Positions 41,902-52,898 of a DNA stretch of 64,000 nt are shown here, one piece after another (the stretch's first letter is position 1; every line of letters begins with the position of its first letter). The position numbers and the translations under genes were made by a program. The stretch is taken from the NCBI GenBank assembly GCA_022009935.1, contig CP091731.1, positions 496,001 to 560,000 on the forward strand, written 5' to 3'. The stretch comes from Candidatus Melainabacteria bacterium. Its GTDB lineage: Bacteria > Cyanobacteriota > Vampirovibrionia > Gastranaerophilales > Gastranaerophilaceae. The notes under the pieces were generated by a model, which was given only the letters and a program-made list of their open reading frames with translations, was not told where the DNA came from and searched no databases.

Positions 41902-42468
41902 TTATTTTTTAGCATACATATGTAAAGTTACGTCAATTATCAAAACACGTTTATCACGTTGATATGGTGAAATATCAATGGTATTCATATTAACAAGATA
42001 TGGATAAGTAAATAATTCATTTAAAAACTTTTGAAATTCCAAATAAGAACCAATCAATGACAACTTAACTCCGCAAGCATTAAAAGAATTAGGATCATTT
42101 GTAATGATAACATCGTCAGTCAAATTTTTCGATATAGTCAATTTTCCGCAATTTCAATTGATTTTTAATGCTTTATTAGTAATATCTTCAAGCATACCGT
42201 TTAATGCAAGAAGAGAATTACTATATGCATATTGTGGTTGATAAATACTTTTTTGTTCTAAATTTTCGTACTTCATATTTTCTATATTTTGACGTTTTTG
42301 AACTTCAAGATATTTAACGTTTAAGTCGTTTACCTTTGTTTCCATTTCATCAATGCGCGCTATATTGCTATAAACAGTCTGCACTTTTGGAACTACCTGA
42401 TAGATGCAAAATGCTATAACTAAAACAATTACAAGAAAATATAAATAAAATGCTTTTAAAATCTTCAC
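41902..42468 (-). CDS. pilO: PilO-like type IV pilus protein
   Basis: About 188 residues. GTG start at 42466-42468 behind AAAGGGTGAATTCAA. A single N-terminal membrane helix (AFYLYFLVIVLVIAFCIYQVV) is followed by a coiled-coil (VQTVYSNIARIDEMETKVNDLNVKYLEVQ) and a periplasmic ferredoxin-like domain (VKLSLIGSYLEFQKFLNELFTYPYLVNMNTIDI), the standard PilO/GspM plan. One shift lies near 42148. It follows the PilM-PilN-like gene, which supports the assignment. Confidence 0.78.
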
Positions 42469-42495
42469 TTGAATTCACCCTTTTATTTTTTAATT

Positions 42496-44239
42496 TTATC
42501 GAGTTGGCATTTGTTTTGGTGGTGCTGAAACCGGTTCCATTTTTTGGAACATTTGTATTTTGTGGTTGATTATTTGTATTTGAAGCACCGTTTGCCACAG
42601 GAGCCGGATTTTGAACATTAGCTCCATTTTGCTCATTATTTTTTCCATCTTCACTATTTGCACTTAATGCAGCTAAAACATTATTATACTTAGTATTTGA
42701 CAGTTCAAACTCATAAATTTGACCACCACTGTTATATAAACTATCAACATTTTCAGCATCTTTGAATTCCAATTTTGTTAATAAAATATCAGAATCCAAA
42801 ACCATACTTTTTACATTTTTGAAAAATTCATATACGACACTAACAGAAGATGCTTCACCTTTTAATTAAAACAGCACCGTTTGAATCTGTATAATACTTT
42901 GTCAACCATAAATTGTGCGGTTTATCTATTGATATTGAGTCATAATATAGTTTTTCCATTCTGTTTTGTTGAAGCATATCAAATTGAATTAAGCGTATAT
43001 CAACTTTTTTCGTGCTACCGGCAAAGGATTCCAGTTTTGCTTTGCAAATCATTTGCTTCATCATTATATTTTTGAACAATTTTATCTTGTGCATTAATTG
43101 TATACGAAAGCAAGAAAAAGACACCTGCAAAAATTATAAACACACTTAATATAATAGCAAATGTTATACTTTGCATAAGTTTATTTGTTACAACAAGAAT
43201 TTGTCCATTAAATTCAACCGTAACTGTTTTATCCACATTTGCAAGATTTGTTGTGACAAAATTCAAAGTATAAATATTTGGCATGTAATTATAAACAGAA
43301 ACACCAACTGCTTCCGGAGTAATTTTATTTACATATTCCGGCAATATGTTCAAATTAACTTTAGTAACAGGGTATGATGAATATTTATTTTTTTCAATAA
43401 AGCCTATTTCACCATTAAAATTAAGTTTGGTAGCTAAAAGTTCAGCACTTACATTTTCAACTTCGCTTACAATAAGCATAGCTTCGGAGGGATTTGACTC
43501 CATTGACTCATTTATGGCATTTATTATATTTTGATAAATTTCCAAATCATCATATGATTGAATCGGCATTGGAATTTCAGTATAGTCGTTCCAATCTTCA
43601 CCATTCAATGTAAATATACAAAATGAGTTTGGCGAAATCAAAATAACATTTGTAAGAACATTTGCCTTAAAATATTTAGACCATATTAAACCACGTATTA
43701 AAGCACTATTTGAAGTTTCGATTGCAACAATATTGCAACCCATTTCTTCTAAAATTTCCTGAGTTTTAAGAACAACATTTTCCTGTATAGCACTTACAGC
43801 ATAGCGAGCTTGGTCAGGATTTGCTTCATCTTGTTTTAAGAGTTTAAAGAAGCTGACTTTTTGGGGTTGTTGTGCGAATTACATAATTATTTTCAGCTTC
43901 CGATACAATTGCCGTTTCTATTTCTTCATTTGATAAATCCGACGGCATATTCATAAAATTAAAATATATATTGGGTAAACAAACTATAACATCACTATCT
44001 TTTGGTTCAATATGTATTTCTCTAAAAAAGATTTTCTAGCGTTTCCTGAAAATTTATGAAATCTTCTATTTCACGCATTTTAGTATCATAAGCTACATGA
44101 GAACTTGCATATTTTACAACTTCATGTGTTGATGGATTAATCTGTATTATTTCGACCATTCCATTTAATGATACAGTAATACCAATATAATTTTTTTTTT
44201 TACTTCAAAGAATTTTGATATTGTTTTAACTACGTCCAT
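42496..44239 (-). CDS. Fused PilM-PilN-like (GspL-like) pilus assembly protein
   Basis: About 581 residues in one continuous frame apart from single-base shifts near 44190, 44030, 43870, 43040, 42855 and 42540. The N-terminal 350 residues look like a degenerate actin-like PilM domain (VIVCLPNIYFNFMNMP, EEIETAIVSEAEN, EILEEMGCNIVAIETSNSALIRGL). Next comes a single membrane helix (SITFAIILSVFIIFAGVFFLLSY), a coiled-coil and a periplasmic PilN-like domain (VLIKGEASSVSVVYEFFKNVK), then a Pro/Asn-rich tail ending PVSAPPKQMPTR. The 729-bp frame 43015-43743 spans the PilM-PilN junction. An in-frame GTG at 44260 is an alternative start. Confidence 0.72.
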
Positions 44240-44376
44240 GCTTAACTCATACTTACTCACCTATAAACTAATTTAAATATTAACATATTATGAAAAAAAA
44301 TCCAATAAAAACTTTAAAAGTTTATACATTTAATGTATTATTTGTATGAATATGTATATAACTTAATGAGATTTGT

Positions 44377-45136
44377 ATGGAAAATAATAATATTGTATAT
44401 GGCAAAAAATGCTGTTGTTGAGCTATTAAAAGCAAAAAAAACGTAATATAAATAAAATTTTTATTGCAAAAAATTTACATTATGATACCAAAATCAATCA
44501 AATTTTTGATTTAGCACGTGAAAATAATATTTTATATAATATAACTTTAAAAGAAAATATTGATAAACAATTTAAAGAAACTGTTAAACATCAAGGTGTA
44601 ATAGCTTTTGTATCCCTGTTGAATACACGGATTTTTATGATTTTATTGAAAATAATAAACAAAAATAGAGTCAAATAAATTAAAATTAATAATTTTAGAT
44701 GGCATTGAAGATCCTCATAATCTTGGCTCTATTGCAAGAACCTGCGTTTGTGCAGGATATGATGGCATTATTATCCCTAAGCATAAAAGTTCAAAAAATT
44801 AATCATATTGTCGAAAAATCAAGTGCCGGTGCTATAAATCATATTCCTATCATTCTTGTCAATAGCCTTGGTAATATAATCAAAGAGTTAAAAAAACAAA
44901 ACATCTGGATAATTGCAACTAGTGCAAATTCAAAAGATAATTACTTTGAAATTGATTATAAAAATATGAATTTCGCTATTATTATGGGCTCGGAAGGTTA
45001 TGGGATAAAACAATCAATATTAAATAATGCTGATTTTAAAGTTAAAATACCGATGATGTGTGATTTTAACTCACTAAACGTGTCAAATGCAGCATCAATT
45101 TTAATATACGAAACAATACGACAACAATTTTTGTAG
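44377..45136 (+). CDS. rlmB: 23S rRNA 2'-O-methyltransferase RlmB/TrmH family
   Basis: SPOUT-class methyltransferase, about 253 residues. The N-terminal substrate domain starts MENNNIVYGKNAVVELLKAKK. The trefoil-knot domain shows LILDGIEDPHNLGSIARTC (motif 1), IMGSEGYGIKQS (motif 2) and IPMMCDFNSLNVSNAASILIYE (motif 3). Shifts lie near 44440, 44612 and 44668. Known RlmB methylates G2251 of 23S rRNA; other TrmH-family proteins modify tRNA, so the exact target is inferred. Divergent from the pilus genes. Confidence 0.9.
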
Positions 45137-45182
45137 CCAAAATTTTAAAATTATGTATAATTAAAAGATAGAGGAAAGTGCT

Positions 45183-46172
45183 ATGCAAAAATTAAATAAA
45201 AATAATATCGACAACACTATGCAAGACTTTGAAGAACTGACACAATCAGGAAATGATAATAATGATGATGATATTATATCTCAAGTGCAAGAACCCAAAA
45301 TTGCAGAAAATTTAAAAACTGTTAACTCCGATGATTCTGTCAAAATATATCTTCAACAAATAGGTAAAATCCCTCTTTTAAAAGGTGACAAAGAAATAGA
45401 AATAGCAAAACGAATAAAAAGAAAATAACGATGAGAAAGCAAAACAAATTTTAGTTAATTCAAATTTGCGCCTTGTTGTAAGTATTGCTAAAAAATATAT
45501 AGGTCGCGGATTATCATTTTGGATTTAATTCAGGAAGGAAATTTGGGCTTAATAAAAGCTGCTGAACGTTTTGATTATACTAAAGGGTACAAGTTTTCAA
45601 CTTATGCAACTTGGTGGATACAACAGGCAATAACACGTGCCATTGCCGATAAATCAAGACTTATAAGACTGCCGGTTCATATGATTGAAACTTTAAATAA
45701 AATAAGAAAAACCTCAACAGATTTAAGTGTGGAACTTGGCAGAATGCCAACAAAAGATGAAATTGCCTATCGCTTGGGCATTACTGTCAGCAAATTGGGG
45801 CAACTTATTTCTCAAGCACAGGAAACAGTAAGCATTGAAACACCAACAAATCAAAAAGAAGAATCAAGCATTTTAGGCGATTTTATTGTTGATGAAGAAT
45901 CTATTTCTCCTGATGTTAAAGTAACACAGGAAAATATGTTTGGTGATATTCGTAAAATTCTAAACCAGCTTAGTCCAAAAGAACGCGATGTTTTGATTAT
46001 GCGATATGGACTAAATGAAGACGGTCAGAAAAAAACTTTAGAAGAAATTGGAAATCGTTATGGGGTTTCTCGCGAACGCATTCGACAAATCGAAAATAGA
46101 GCTATTTCTAAACTAAAAAAATTATGCAAAAATAATAATTTTAATAAAAATCTAAAACATTATATATATTAA
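45183..46172 (+). CDS. Primary-type sigma-70 factor (RpoD/SigA group)
   Basis: About 329 residues. An acidic N-terminal segment of about 50 residues replaces a long region 1.1. Region 1.2 DDSVKIYLQQIGKIPLLKGDKEIEIAKRIK; region 2 NSNLRLVVSIAKKYIGRGL, FLDLIQEGNLGLIKAAERFDYTKGYKFSTYATWWIQQAITRAI; region 3; region 4 SPKERDVLIMRYGL, TLEEIGNRYGVSRERIRQIENRAISKL. Shifts lie near 45425 and 45515. It may be the principal factor or a group 2 factor; cyanobacteria usually have several. GAGGAAAG precedes the start. Confidence 0.92.
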
Positions 46173-46284
46173 ACTTTTTTATGTAAATTTTTGTAAATAT
46201 TTTCTTATAAAATGAATTTTTAAACTTTTTATTGTTTTTATATATACAAGAATAAGATAAGAAAAAATTTAGGAGCTTTTTAAC

Positions 46285-47503
46285 ATGAGTGATTTTGGAA
46301 TTAATTTAACAAATAGCACACCAAGTGTAAACGGTTCAAGCGAAATGGGTTCTTCTTCCAAAACTACAAAACTTAAAGAAGGTCTTTTAAAAATGATGGC
46401 GTTAGTGAAACCGGTGATGACGTTTCTTTTGATGGTACTAATATAAAACCTCCTTTTGGAAATGGTAAATTCGATAATAGCGATTATAGTCAAGATATCG
46501 ATGAAAGACCTTGGCAAACTGTTGATATAAGCTTGCTTAGTGATTTGAGTTTGCTTGACAATGAAGAAATTTTTCCCAAAGAAAAACTTATGGCAATGGC
46601 TACACAATATTCATTAGGCAATCAAGAATTAACACCTGAAATAAAACAATATTTAGAAAAAAAACTTGGTATTACTATAAATGAGCCGCCAAGTGAAGAA
46701 ACTTCATTTAGTTCTGTTGATTCTTCATTACTTACTCCAAATGTTATTAAAACACTTTCAAATGCTCAACTTTCAACTCTAATTGAAGCACACACAAATG
46801 GAACTCAAAAACTTACCGATGCACAACTTCAATATATAGAAGCTAGAAACATAGATAATACAGAAGGAACAGATACTCAAGTTGAGGAAACTGACGAATT
46901 TACTCAAGGTGATGCTTTAATAACCTATGAAGCTTTTTGACCCGACCCAAATAACTTTAGAGGAATTTATCGAAAAATATAATATATTTGAGGTACTTCA
47001 AGAAATAGCAAAACAATTTTTTAGAAGGAGAACAGCCATTATCTACTGAAATTAAAGAATATATTGAAAAACAATTAGGACAAATTCTTGATGAAACATA
47101 CACACCACAAGAAAAAACTATAGAAACTAATGATGAATATTCTATTGATAATGAAACAACATCTTCTGATACACAAACTCAACAATTGGATAATGTATTA
47201 CCCGATATTGTTTCTCAAGGTAACAATCCTTTTACAGCTGAATCATTTAGCCTTTCAAATGATGAAATAAGGACAATCTCAAGTGATACTTTAATAAATA
47301 TCCAACAAACTGCACTTGAAGAATACATTGAACTATATGAGCAAAACCCTGATTTAATTCAATTTGCAGATGAACATACCGAAACACAATTTATGCAATT
47401 ATATAATGACTATAAAGAACAATATCGCAAAGAAAGTGAAGATTTACCCGAAGAAGTTAAAAATAAACTGGAAGCAAATGCAGGTGGAGCAGGAACCACT
47501 TAA
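46285..47503 (+). CDS. Acidic hypothetical protein with internal repeats
   Basis: About 406 residues, rich in Glu, Asp, Thr and Gln. It starts MSDFGINLTNSTPSVNGSS at 46285 with AGGAG 9 bases upstream. Internal repeats are visible: NQELTPEIKQYLEKKLG near residue 120 and EQPLSTEIKEYIEKQLG near residue 255, with a weaker third copy QKLTDAQLQYIEARN. Shifts lie near 46390, 46938 and 47020. There is no signal peptide or membrane helix. The family is not recognised. An intrinsic terminator follows at 47554. Confidence 0.7.
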
Positions 47504-47553
47504 TATTTTAATTAACGAATATACAAATAAAAAAAACTGACACCTAATAATTT

Positions 47554-47578
47554 AAAGGCTCTTTTAAAAGAGCCTTTT
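47554..47578 (+). terminator. Terminator after the acidic protein gene
   Basis: AAAGGCTCTTT and AAAGAGCCTTT form an 11-bp stem around a 2-3 base loop, followed by TGTTAT. Confidence 0.82.
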
Positions 47579-47681
47579 GTTATAATTGTAAATTTTTATT
47601 AATATATTCTATAATAATATATATTAAACATTATTCTTGTAATATAATGTTTTTAAATATGTAAAGTTAAGGGAAATAATT

Positions 47682-48822
47682 ATGAAAGTAAGTAATGGCT
47701 GGAATAATACATACAATAATAAAATAAATCAAAATAAACTTAATTTTAAAGGCGGAAAAACATATTTAATAACAGACTTTGATGGTACATTAAAACAGAA
47801 TCTATGTTTAATTCTTATAATCTTTATAACTATTTTTATTCTATTCGACAATTTCAAAACGCATTAAGCAATAAACTAAAAATTATTATATCAACAGGAA
47901 GAAATAAATACTGGTGTAAAGAAGCAATAAATGAAGAAATGGATTATAAAAAAAGGGATATTTCTCCTAAAATAAGAAAAAAATATTATCCAAATGTTAG
48001 TTCTATAATAGCCAATAATGGGAAAAAAAATATAAGATTATAGATAATAAACTTACATATAGTGAAAATTACGAAATAAAAAAAAATTGAGTTTTTAAAA
48101 AAAACGATTTCAAATAGATTTAAAAAAAATGGGGCTTATTATAAAACAAACGATCGAAAAAAACAATCTTTCAAATAATGTAAAATACAACAAACATTTT
48201 CCTTTAAAACTTAGCTTCAAATTTGATAAAATAGATAAAACACAATATATATCAATAATAAATCAACTTTATGACGAATTAGGTCTTCTTGATACCAGCT
48301 TTGATATTTATGCTGATAAAGAAGAAAATGAGGTATTTGTAAAATTAAAAAAGAAACGGTCAAAGTCTTGCAAAAGATACTGATGCTATAATGAAACTTG
48401 AAAAAGCAAAACAAAATAATGATTTAGTAATTGTAGCAGGCAATGGTGTTAACGATAAAGAAATGTTAAATATTTTTAGTTATGTAAATTTACCACAAAA
48501 CTATAAAATTCCTTCAAATTACGAAGAAGCGCAACTTTTATTAACCAATCATCCTGAAATAAAAAAACAAATAGACAAACTTCCTCTTAGAATTATAGTA
48601 GTAGGAGATTTAATACAAAATTCAAGTAGAGATAGCGAAAGTTTAATGGATTTTTTTCAATCGAATTTTTCAGAACAATATAAATTTATTCCAAATACAG
48701 AAAATTATCAGAGCAATTATTATCTAAAAGCAATTAAATCATCTATAAACTCATACTTAGTAAAAAACCCGGAATTTTCAAAAGAATATAACTTTGAAGA
48801 AATTTGTACTTTAATAAATTAA
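47682..48822 (+). CDS. HAD-superfamily paralogue with NFKGG N-terminus
   Basis: About 380 residues after joining frames with at least four shifts (near 47795, 48025, 48085 and 48355). The leader contains KLNFKGGK, followed by TYLITDFDGTL (HAD motif I, intact DFDGT), IIISTGRNKYW (motif II) and VIVAGNGVNDKEMLNIFSYVNLPQ (motif IV). The C-terminal region (NHPEIKKQIDKLPLRIIVVGD) aligns with KYPKLKQEIDNLPLKVIIMEGD of the gene at 18080. A poor-quality middle part (48020-48140) could hold further errors. Probable phosphatase of unknown substrate. Confidence 0.68.
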
Positions 48823-48838
48823 TAAATATTTTTATCAA

Positions 48839-49591
48839 TTAGGATATTCTTTGGAACATATACCCCATACCACGAGCTGTTAATATTAACTCAGGATTTG
48901 CCGGGTCATTTTCAAGTTTTGAACGTAGACGAGAAATATGAACATCCACAACACGAGTGTCAATACGATGGTCTGCAGGATACGACCATACGTGTTGAAG
49001 GATTTCATTCCTTGAAAATGCTTGACCAGAATTATTTACCAACAATTCCAAAAGACTAAATTCCATACCAGTCAAGCGAATTCGCTCATTTTTCTTAAAC
49101 ACTTGGCGACGCGCGGTGTCAATTTTAATATTACCGGTAGAAATAACATTTTTGCAATTTTGCCACTTGTAAAAGAAGCCTTACTTGAAGATGTTCTTCT
49201 TAAAATAGCTTTAACACGAGCTTCAAGTTCTTTTGGACTAAAAAGGTTTAATAACATAATCGTCTGCGCCAAGCTCAAGCCCTGTAATTCGTTCAGATAC
49301 ATCACCTAAAGCTGTCAAAATGATAATAGGAACATCAGATGTGCGACGTATTTCACGAACAACTCCATAACCATCCATTTTAGGCATCATAACATCCAAA
49401 ACGATTAAATCCGGATTTTCTTTACTAAATACTGCTATGGCTTCTTCTCCATCCGCTGCAGTAACAATATCATATCCTATCATTTTCAATCTTGTTTCAA
49501 GAATTCTGCGAATACTTGCTTCATCATCGGCAACAAGTATTTTTTGTTTTGCATCTTCTAAATAATCATTTTCAAGTTCGTTTTCACTCAT
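48839..49591 (-). CDS. rpaB: RpaB/ycf27-like OmpR-family response regulator
   Basis: About 250 residues. Receiver domain: ILVADDEASIRRILETRLKMIGYDIVTAADGEEAI, phosphoacceptor in DLIVLDVMMPKMDG, IILTALGDVSERITGLELGADDYVIKPFSPKELEARVKAILRR. After shifts near 49250 and 49152 a winged-helix output domain follows (LTGMEFSLLELLVNNSGQAFSRNEILQHVW, RVVDVHISRLRSKLENDPANPELILTARGMGYMF). The line RRILETRLKMIGY with DVSERITGLELGADDY is the distinctive cyanobacterial and plastid RpaB type, where it controls photosynthesis and stress genes. Here the lineage is inferred to lack photosynthesis. Confidence 0.9.
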
Positions 49592-49855
49592 ATTAAACCT
49601 TAATTTTCACTTATTACTACATCTAATTCTATTTAACAAAGATAAATATTAAAAAATATTTCCTTTTGTTAATTTATATTACCACATATTAAGTTTTTTT
49701 CAAAGTTTTTTTATTTTTCTCTTTTTATCATCCATATGTACTATTTTTGGTTCGTTTATATAAAATATTAAACAAATGAATTAAATCGTTATGTTATTAA
49801 AAAATAAAAAATAAAAGTAAATAATATAAACATACCTTAAAAAAAGGAGTGAATT

Positions 49856-50075
49856 ATGGTTAGAATTTTAAGAAAAATTTCATACGCATTAGTTATTTTA
49901 GGTGCTTTAAACTGGGGGACTTGTTGGTTTACTTCAGTTTGACTTAATTGCGTTCTTATTTGGTTATATGACACTTGCAAGCCGTATCATTTATTCATTG
50001 GTTGGTATTAGCGCAATAGTTTCTCTTGCAACAGCATACTCTCCTTGTGTGGAGACCGAATATTATTGCAAGTAG
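49856..50075 (+). CDS. DUF378 small membrane protein
   Basis: About 73 residues with two membrane helices. It starts MVRILRKISYALVILGALNWG behind AAAAAGGAGTGA. One G too many near 49917 breaks the frame; restored it reads LVGLLQFDLIAFLFGYMTLASRIIYSLVGISAIVSL, the DUF378 (YuzA-like) pattern of NWG and F-D-L-I-A. The role is unknown in all species. An extra C-terminal tail (SPCVETEYYCK) is present. A terminator follows. Confidence 0.82.
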
Positions 50076-50102
50076 TTTTACTTTAATTTGAACGCAATAA
50101 AA

Positions 50103-50147
50103 AAAAAGAAGCCGTCTTTTTGTGTGTTATCAAGGCGGTTTCTTTTT
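50103..50147 (+). terminator. Terminator after the DUF378 gene
   Basis: AAAAAGAAGCCGTC pairs with GGCGGTTTCTTTTT (one G-U pair) and is followed by GTTTATTTTTTT. It may work in both directions, since cdd converges on it. Confidence 0.75.
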
Positions 50148-50163
50148 GTTTATTTTTTTAAAC

Positions 50164-50563
50164 TTATATATTAAAACAATGTGGCAAAAGTTCATCAATT
50201 GAAAAAACTTTTATTTTATTATTTTCATCTTCAAGAATTACTTGCACAATATCGTTGTCATTTTTAGAAGAAAATTCCTTAATCCATTGCCTACAAGCGC
50301 CACAAAGGATAACATAGCTTTGTATTTGGTGAATAAATTGCTATTTTTTTTAAAATTGTTTCGCCATTTGAAATACCACTTGAAATAGCATTTCTTTCCG
50401 CACAAAGCGACAAACCGTAACTCGCATTTTCAATATTGGAACCTTTATACACACTTCCTGACTCAAACAAAGCACAAGCGCCAACATTAAAATTCGAATA
50501 AGGTGCATAATTTATTTTGCTTGCTTCCTTTGCAATATTTAAAAGTTCATAATCATTTACCAT
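50164..50563 (-). CDS. cdd: Cytidine deaminase
   Basis: Pyrimidine salvage enzyme, about 133 residues, the usual tetrameric form. It starts MVNDYELLNIAKEASKINYAPYSNFNVGACAL. The zinc and catalytic motifs are LCAERNAIS and, after one shift near 50300, CGACRQWIKEF. The C-terminus ends IDELLPHCFNI. The base missing or added beside the second zinc motif would inactivate the enzyme if real. Confidence 0.92.
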
Positions 50564-50681
50564 AAATTTATTTTAAAGCTATAATATATATTAAAAATCA
50601 ATCATTGAGATGATTAAAGTTTTTGGGAATTTTTCCATAATATAGTTTAATGTTAACTAGGGAGTGTGGGGTTTTAAGTCT

Positions 50682-51462
50682 ATGATTAAATTTTTAAAAA
50701 AATATTTTTATTATTTTTATGTTTTTATTTTACTCAAGTTGTGGTTTCCGCCCAACAAAATTTGTTAGTTGTATCTGATTATAAAAAAAACATCCCTAAT
50801 CATTATTTTATTTATAATGGCATTTCAAATTTGATTAGCTCTGAAATTGAAAATGAAATAAATAGAGGTAATAAAGTTAAAGCAATAAATATTAATAATG
50901 TAAAGACAAAACTTGAAAAAAAACAAATAGAAAATTTTATCAATTCTTATAAATACACAAACACAATCGATTATAAAATATTACAACAGCTTGGCAAAGA
51001 AGCAAACGCTTCAAAAGTTTTGATTGTTAATTCATACGTTGACACTCAACGAGAATTTTTACATCCGACAGTTTGGTATAAGTTAAGCATTGCAGGTGAG
51101 GGAACAGTAAAGTCTGCACTTGTTATAAATTCATCTTTCACTTTAATTGACTTATTAAAAGAATCTGTTTTATGGCAATATAGTTGTGAAGACATTGTAA
51201 AATCAAAAAATCAAGACATTATTCCTATAAGTACGTATGAAAACACTCAAATGTTTGAAATAAAAAAACAAACACTAAAAACAGTTACGGATGCTGCAAA
51301 ATGTGTTGAGTATAGAACTTTTTTATGCTGATTACCCGGGAAATAGAGAAGTATTGCCACCTCAACCTTTTAATGAAAGGTGAAATTGCAGGTGCTTTTT
51401 ACGATAAAACAAAAGTACAAACCAAAAAAGTCATTAAAACCTCAAAAGAAAAAAATAAATAA
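50682..51462 (+). CDS. Hypothetical secreted protein
   Basis: About 260 residues. The N-terminus (MIKFLKK, then after a shift near 50705 LFLCFYFTQVVVSAQQN) is a signal peptide with likely cleavage after SAQ or SA. The mature part reads LLVVSDYKKNIPNHYFIYNGISNLISSEIENEINRG; ILQQLGKEANASKVLIVNSYVDTQ resembles the YajQ/CsgG-like layout of periplasmic proteins that sense family paralogues, but I cannot name it. Shifts also lie near 51312 and 51378; the C-terminus is basic (TKKVIKTSKEKNK). The upstream TAGGGAGTGTGGGG is G-rich. The function is unknown. Confidence 0.62.
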
Positions 51463-51504
51463 ATACAAAAAAGAACATCGTATTTTTTGAAAATTTATAA
51501 CATA

Positions 51505-52800
51505 CGTTTTTATATAACGGGCTATCGCGTGTTCGATTTTCGATTTCATTCACCAACGCGGTTTGACTTTTGTTTATTTATAGCGTTGACGTCCAATTAT
51601 ATCTTTTTTCTTCATGTTTTTTGTTTTAGTTTTATATAACGGGCTACCGCGTGTTCAATTTTTGAGTTTACCCACCAACGTGGATTGGCTTTTGATTGTT
51701 TATGGCGTTGAAGTCCAATCAATGCTTTTAATTATTTTGTTTGTATTCCTACAAAATGTTAATTATATATTTTAAGTCCTCCGGACGGGGTTACTGTCTT
51801 GGATTTGCTCCAAGCTCACAGAACCGTGCCTTATGTGCCTTGCACAAGCCGGTACGGTCTGTTCGCTATCCGGATTCGCTCCGCTCCATCCGTACGCAAA
51901 TCCGCTTTTGGTGTCAAAAGTAACCAAAACCGTACCCCTAAAGGGCATCCTCCCTTGTATGGCTCAGCCTTTCAGGCTTCGCCTACAAGAGGAGCTACAA
52001 CCCGATTTGTCACTCACATTCTCACTAAACTCAACTTAAGCAGCCTTAACTCGCACTTCGTGCTCAGACAGACGGCTGCCTGACAATGTTTCATTAGCGG
52101 ATTTCCGGACGGGCGGAGTCCCGGGGAGCGAAAAAACCGACGCCGGCAAGCCCAAAGGGCGACAGGCGGAGTGTTTTGAGCGAGAAGGAAATCCAAGACA
52201 GTGATAATTGTTCGTGCCTGCATATGGGTTGCATTTGTTGCTATTATCAGATAAACAATTGTACAGTTCCACAGGGTCGCAAGGGGGCGTCAGCCCCTTT
52301 GCACTAACTCATTCTGGCGAAACAAACATGAAGAAAAAAGTTTTAATTGAACTTGAATTAATTAAATTAGTAAAAGTCAACCTACGTTAGTGAATGAAAC
52401 CGAAAATTAAACATGCGGTAGCCCGTTATATAAAAGCCTAGTTTCGCCCCAACCAACATGTTTTTTTATATGACGAATTCCGCGCGTTCAAATTTTGAGC
52501 TTATTCACCAACGCGGTTTGATTTTTGTTTACTTTTTGCGTTGAAGTCCAATTAACGCTTTTTGCTAAATATTTTTTGTTTTTCCGCCTGAGACATGCTG
52601 TCTTCACTTTCGTGAAGCCATCCAGCCACGGCGGATATTATATTATACAGGGGGACGGCAAAGCCGTCCCCCTGTACCCCCTTGGATATTAACAACTAAA
52701 AACGTGGAAAACGGAGCCAAACAAATAAGCAAACATTCCACAGGGTCGCAAGGGGGCGTCAGCCCCCTTGCAAGTATTATTTATTCCTTTATTTTTATGC
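51505..52800. repeat. Repeat island R3
   Basis: About 1.3 kb. Two empty tandem units start at ACGGGCT 51517 and 51639 (122 bp apart). Then come the TCTTGGATTTGCTCCAAGC module (51793), the CCTCTCCTTGTATGGC-type module (about 51930-52002), the block shared with R1 (52045-52327), another diverged unit (52460-52580) and two strong hairpins (52648-52674 and 52748-52771). There is no ORF with a ribosome site. The island lies between a secreted-protein gene and the histidine kinase cluster. Confidence 0.85.
52648..52674. repeat. Perfect 12-bp hairpin
   Basis: CAGGGGGACGGC, AAA loop, GCCGTCCCCCTG. It is exceptionally GC-rich in this genome and lacks a T tract, so it is not a standard terminator. It lies 225 bp before the small membrane protein gene. 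Confidence 0.8.
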
Positions 52801-52898
52801 TTTTAAAATGCCCCTAATTATTAAAACAAAAAAATTACTTGGATGTCTTTTAAAAATATAAAAAATATGATATATTAACTATTAAACGGATATAATTT

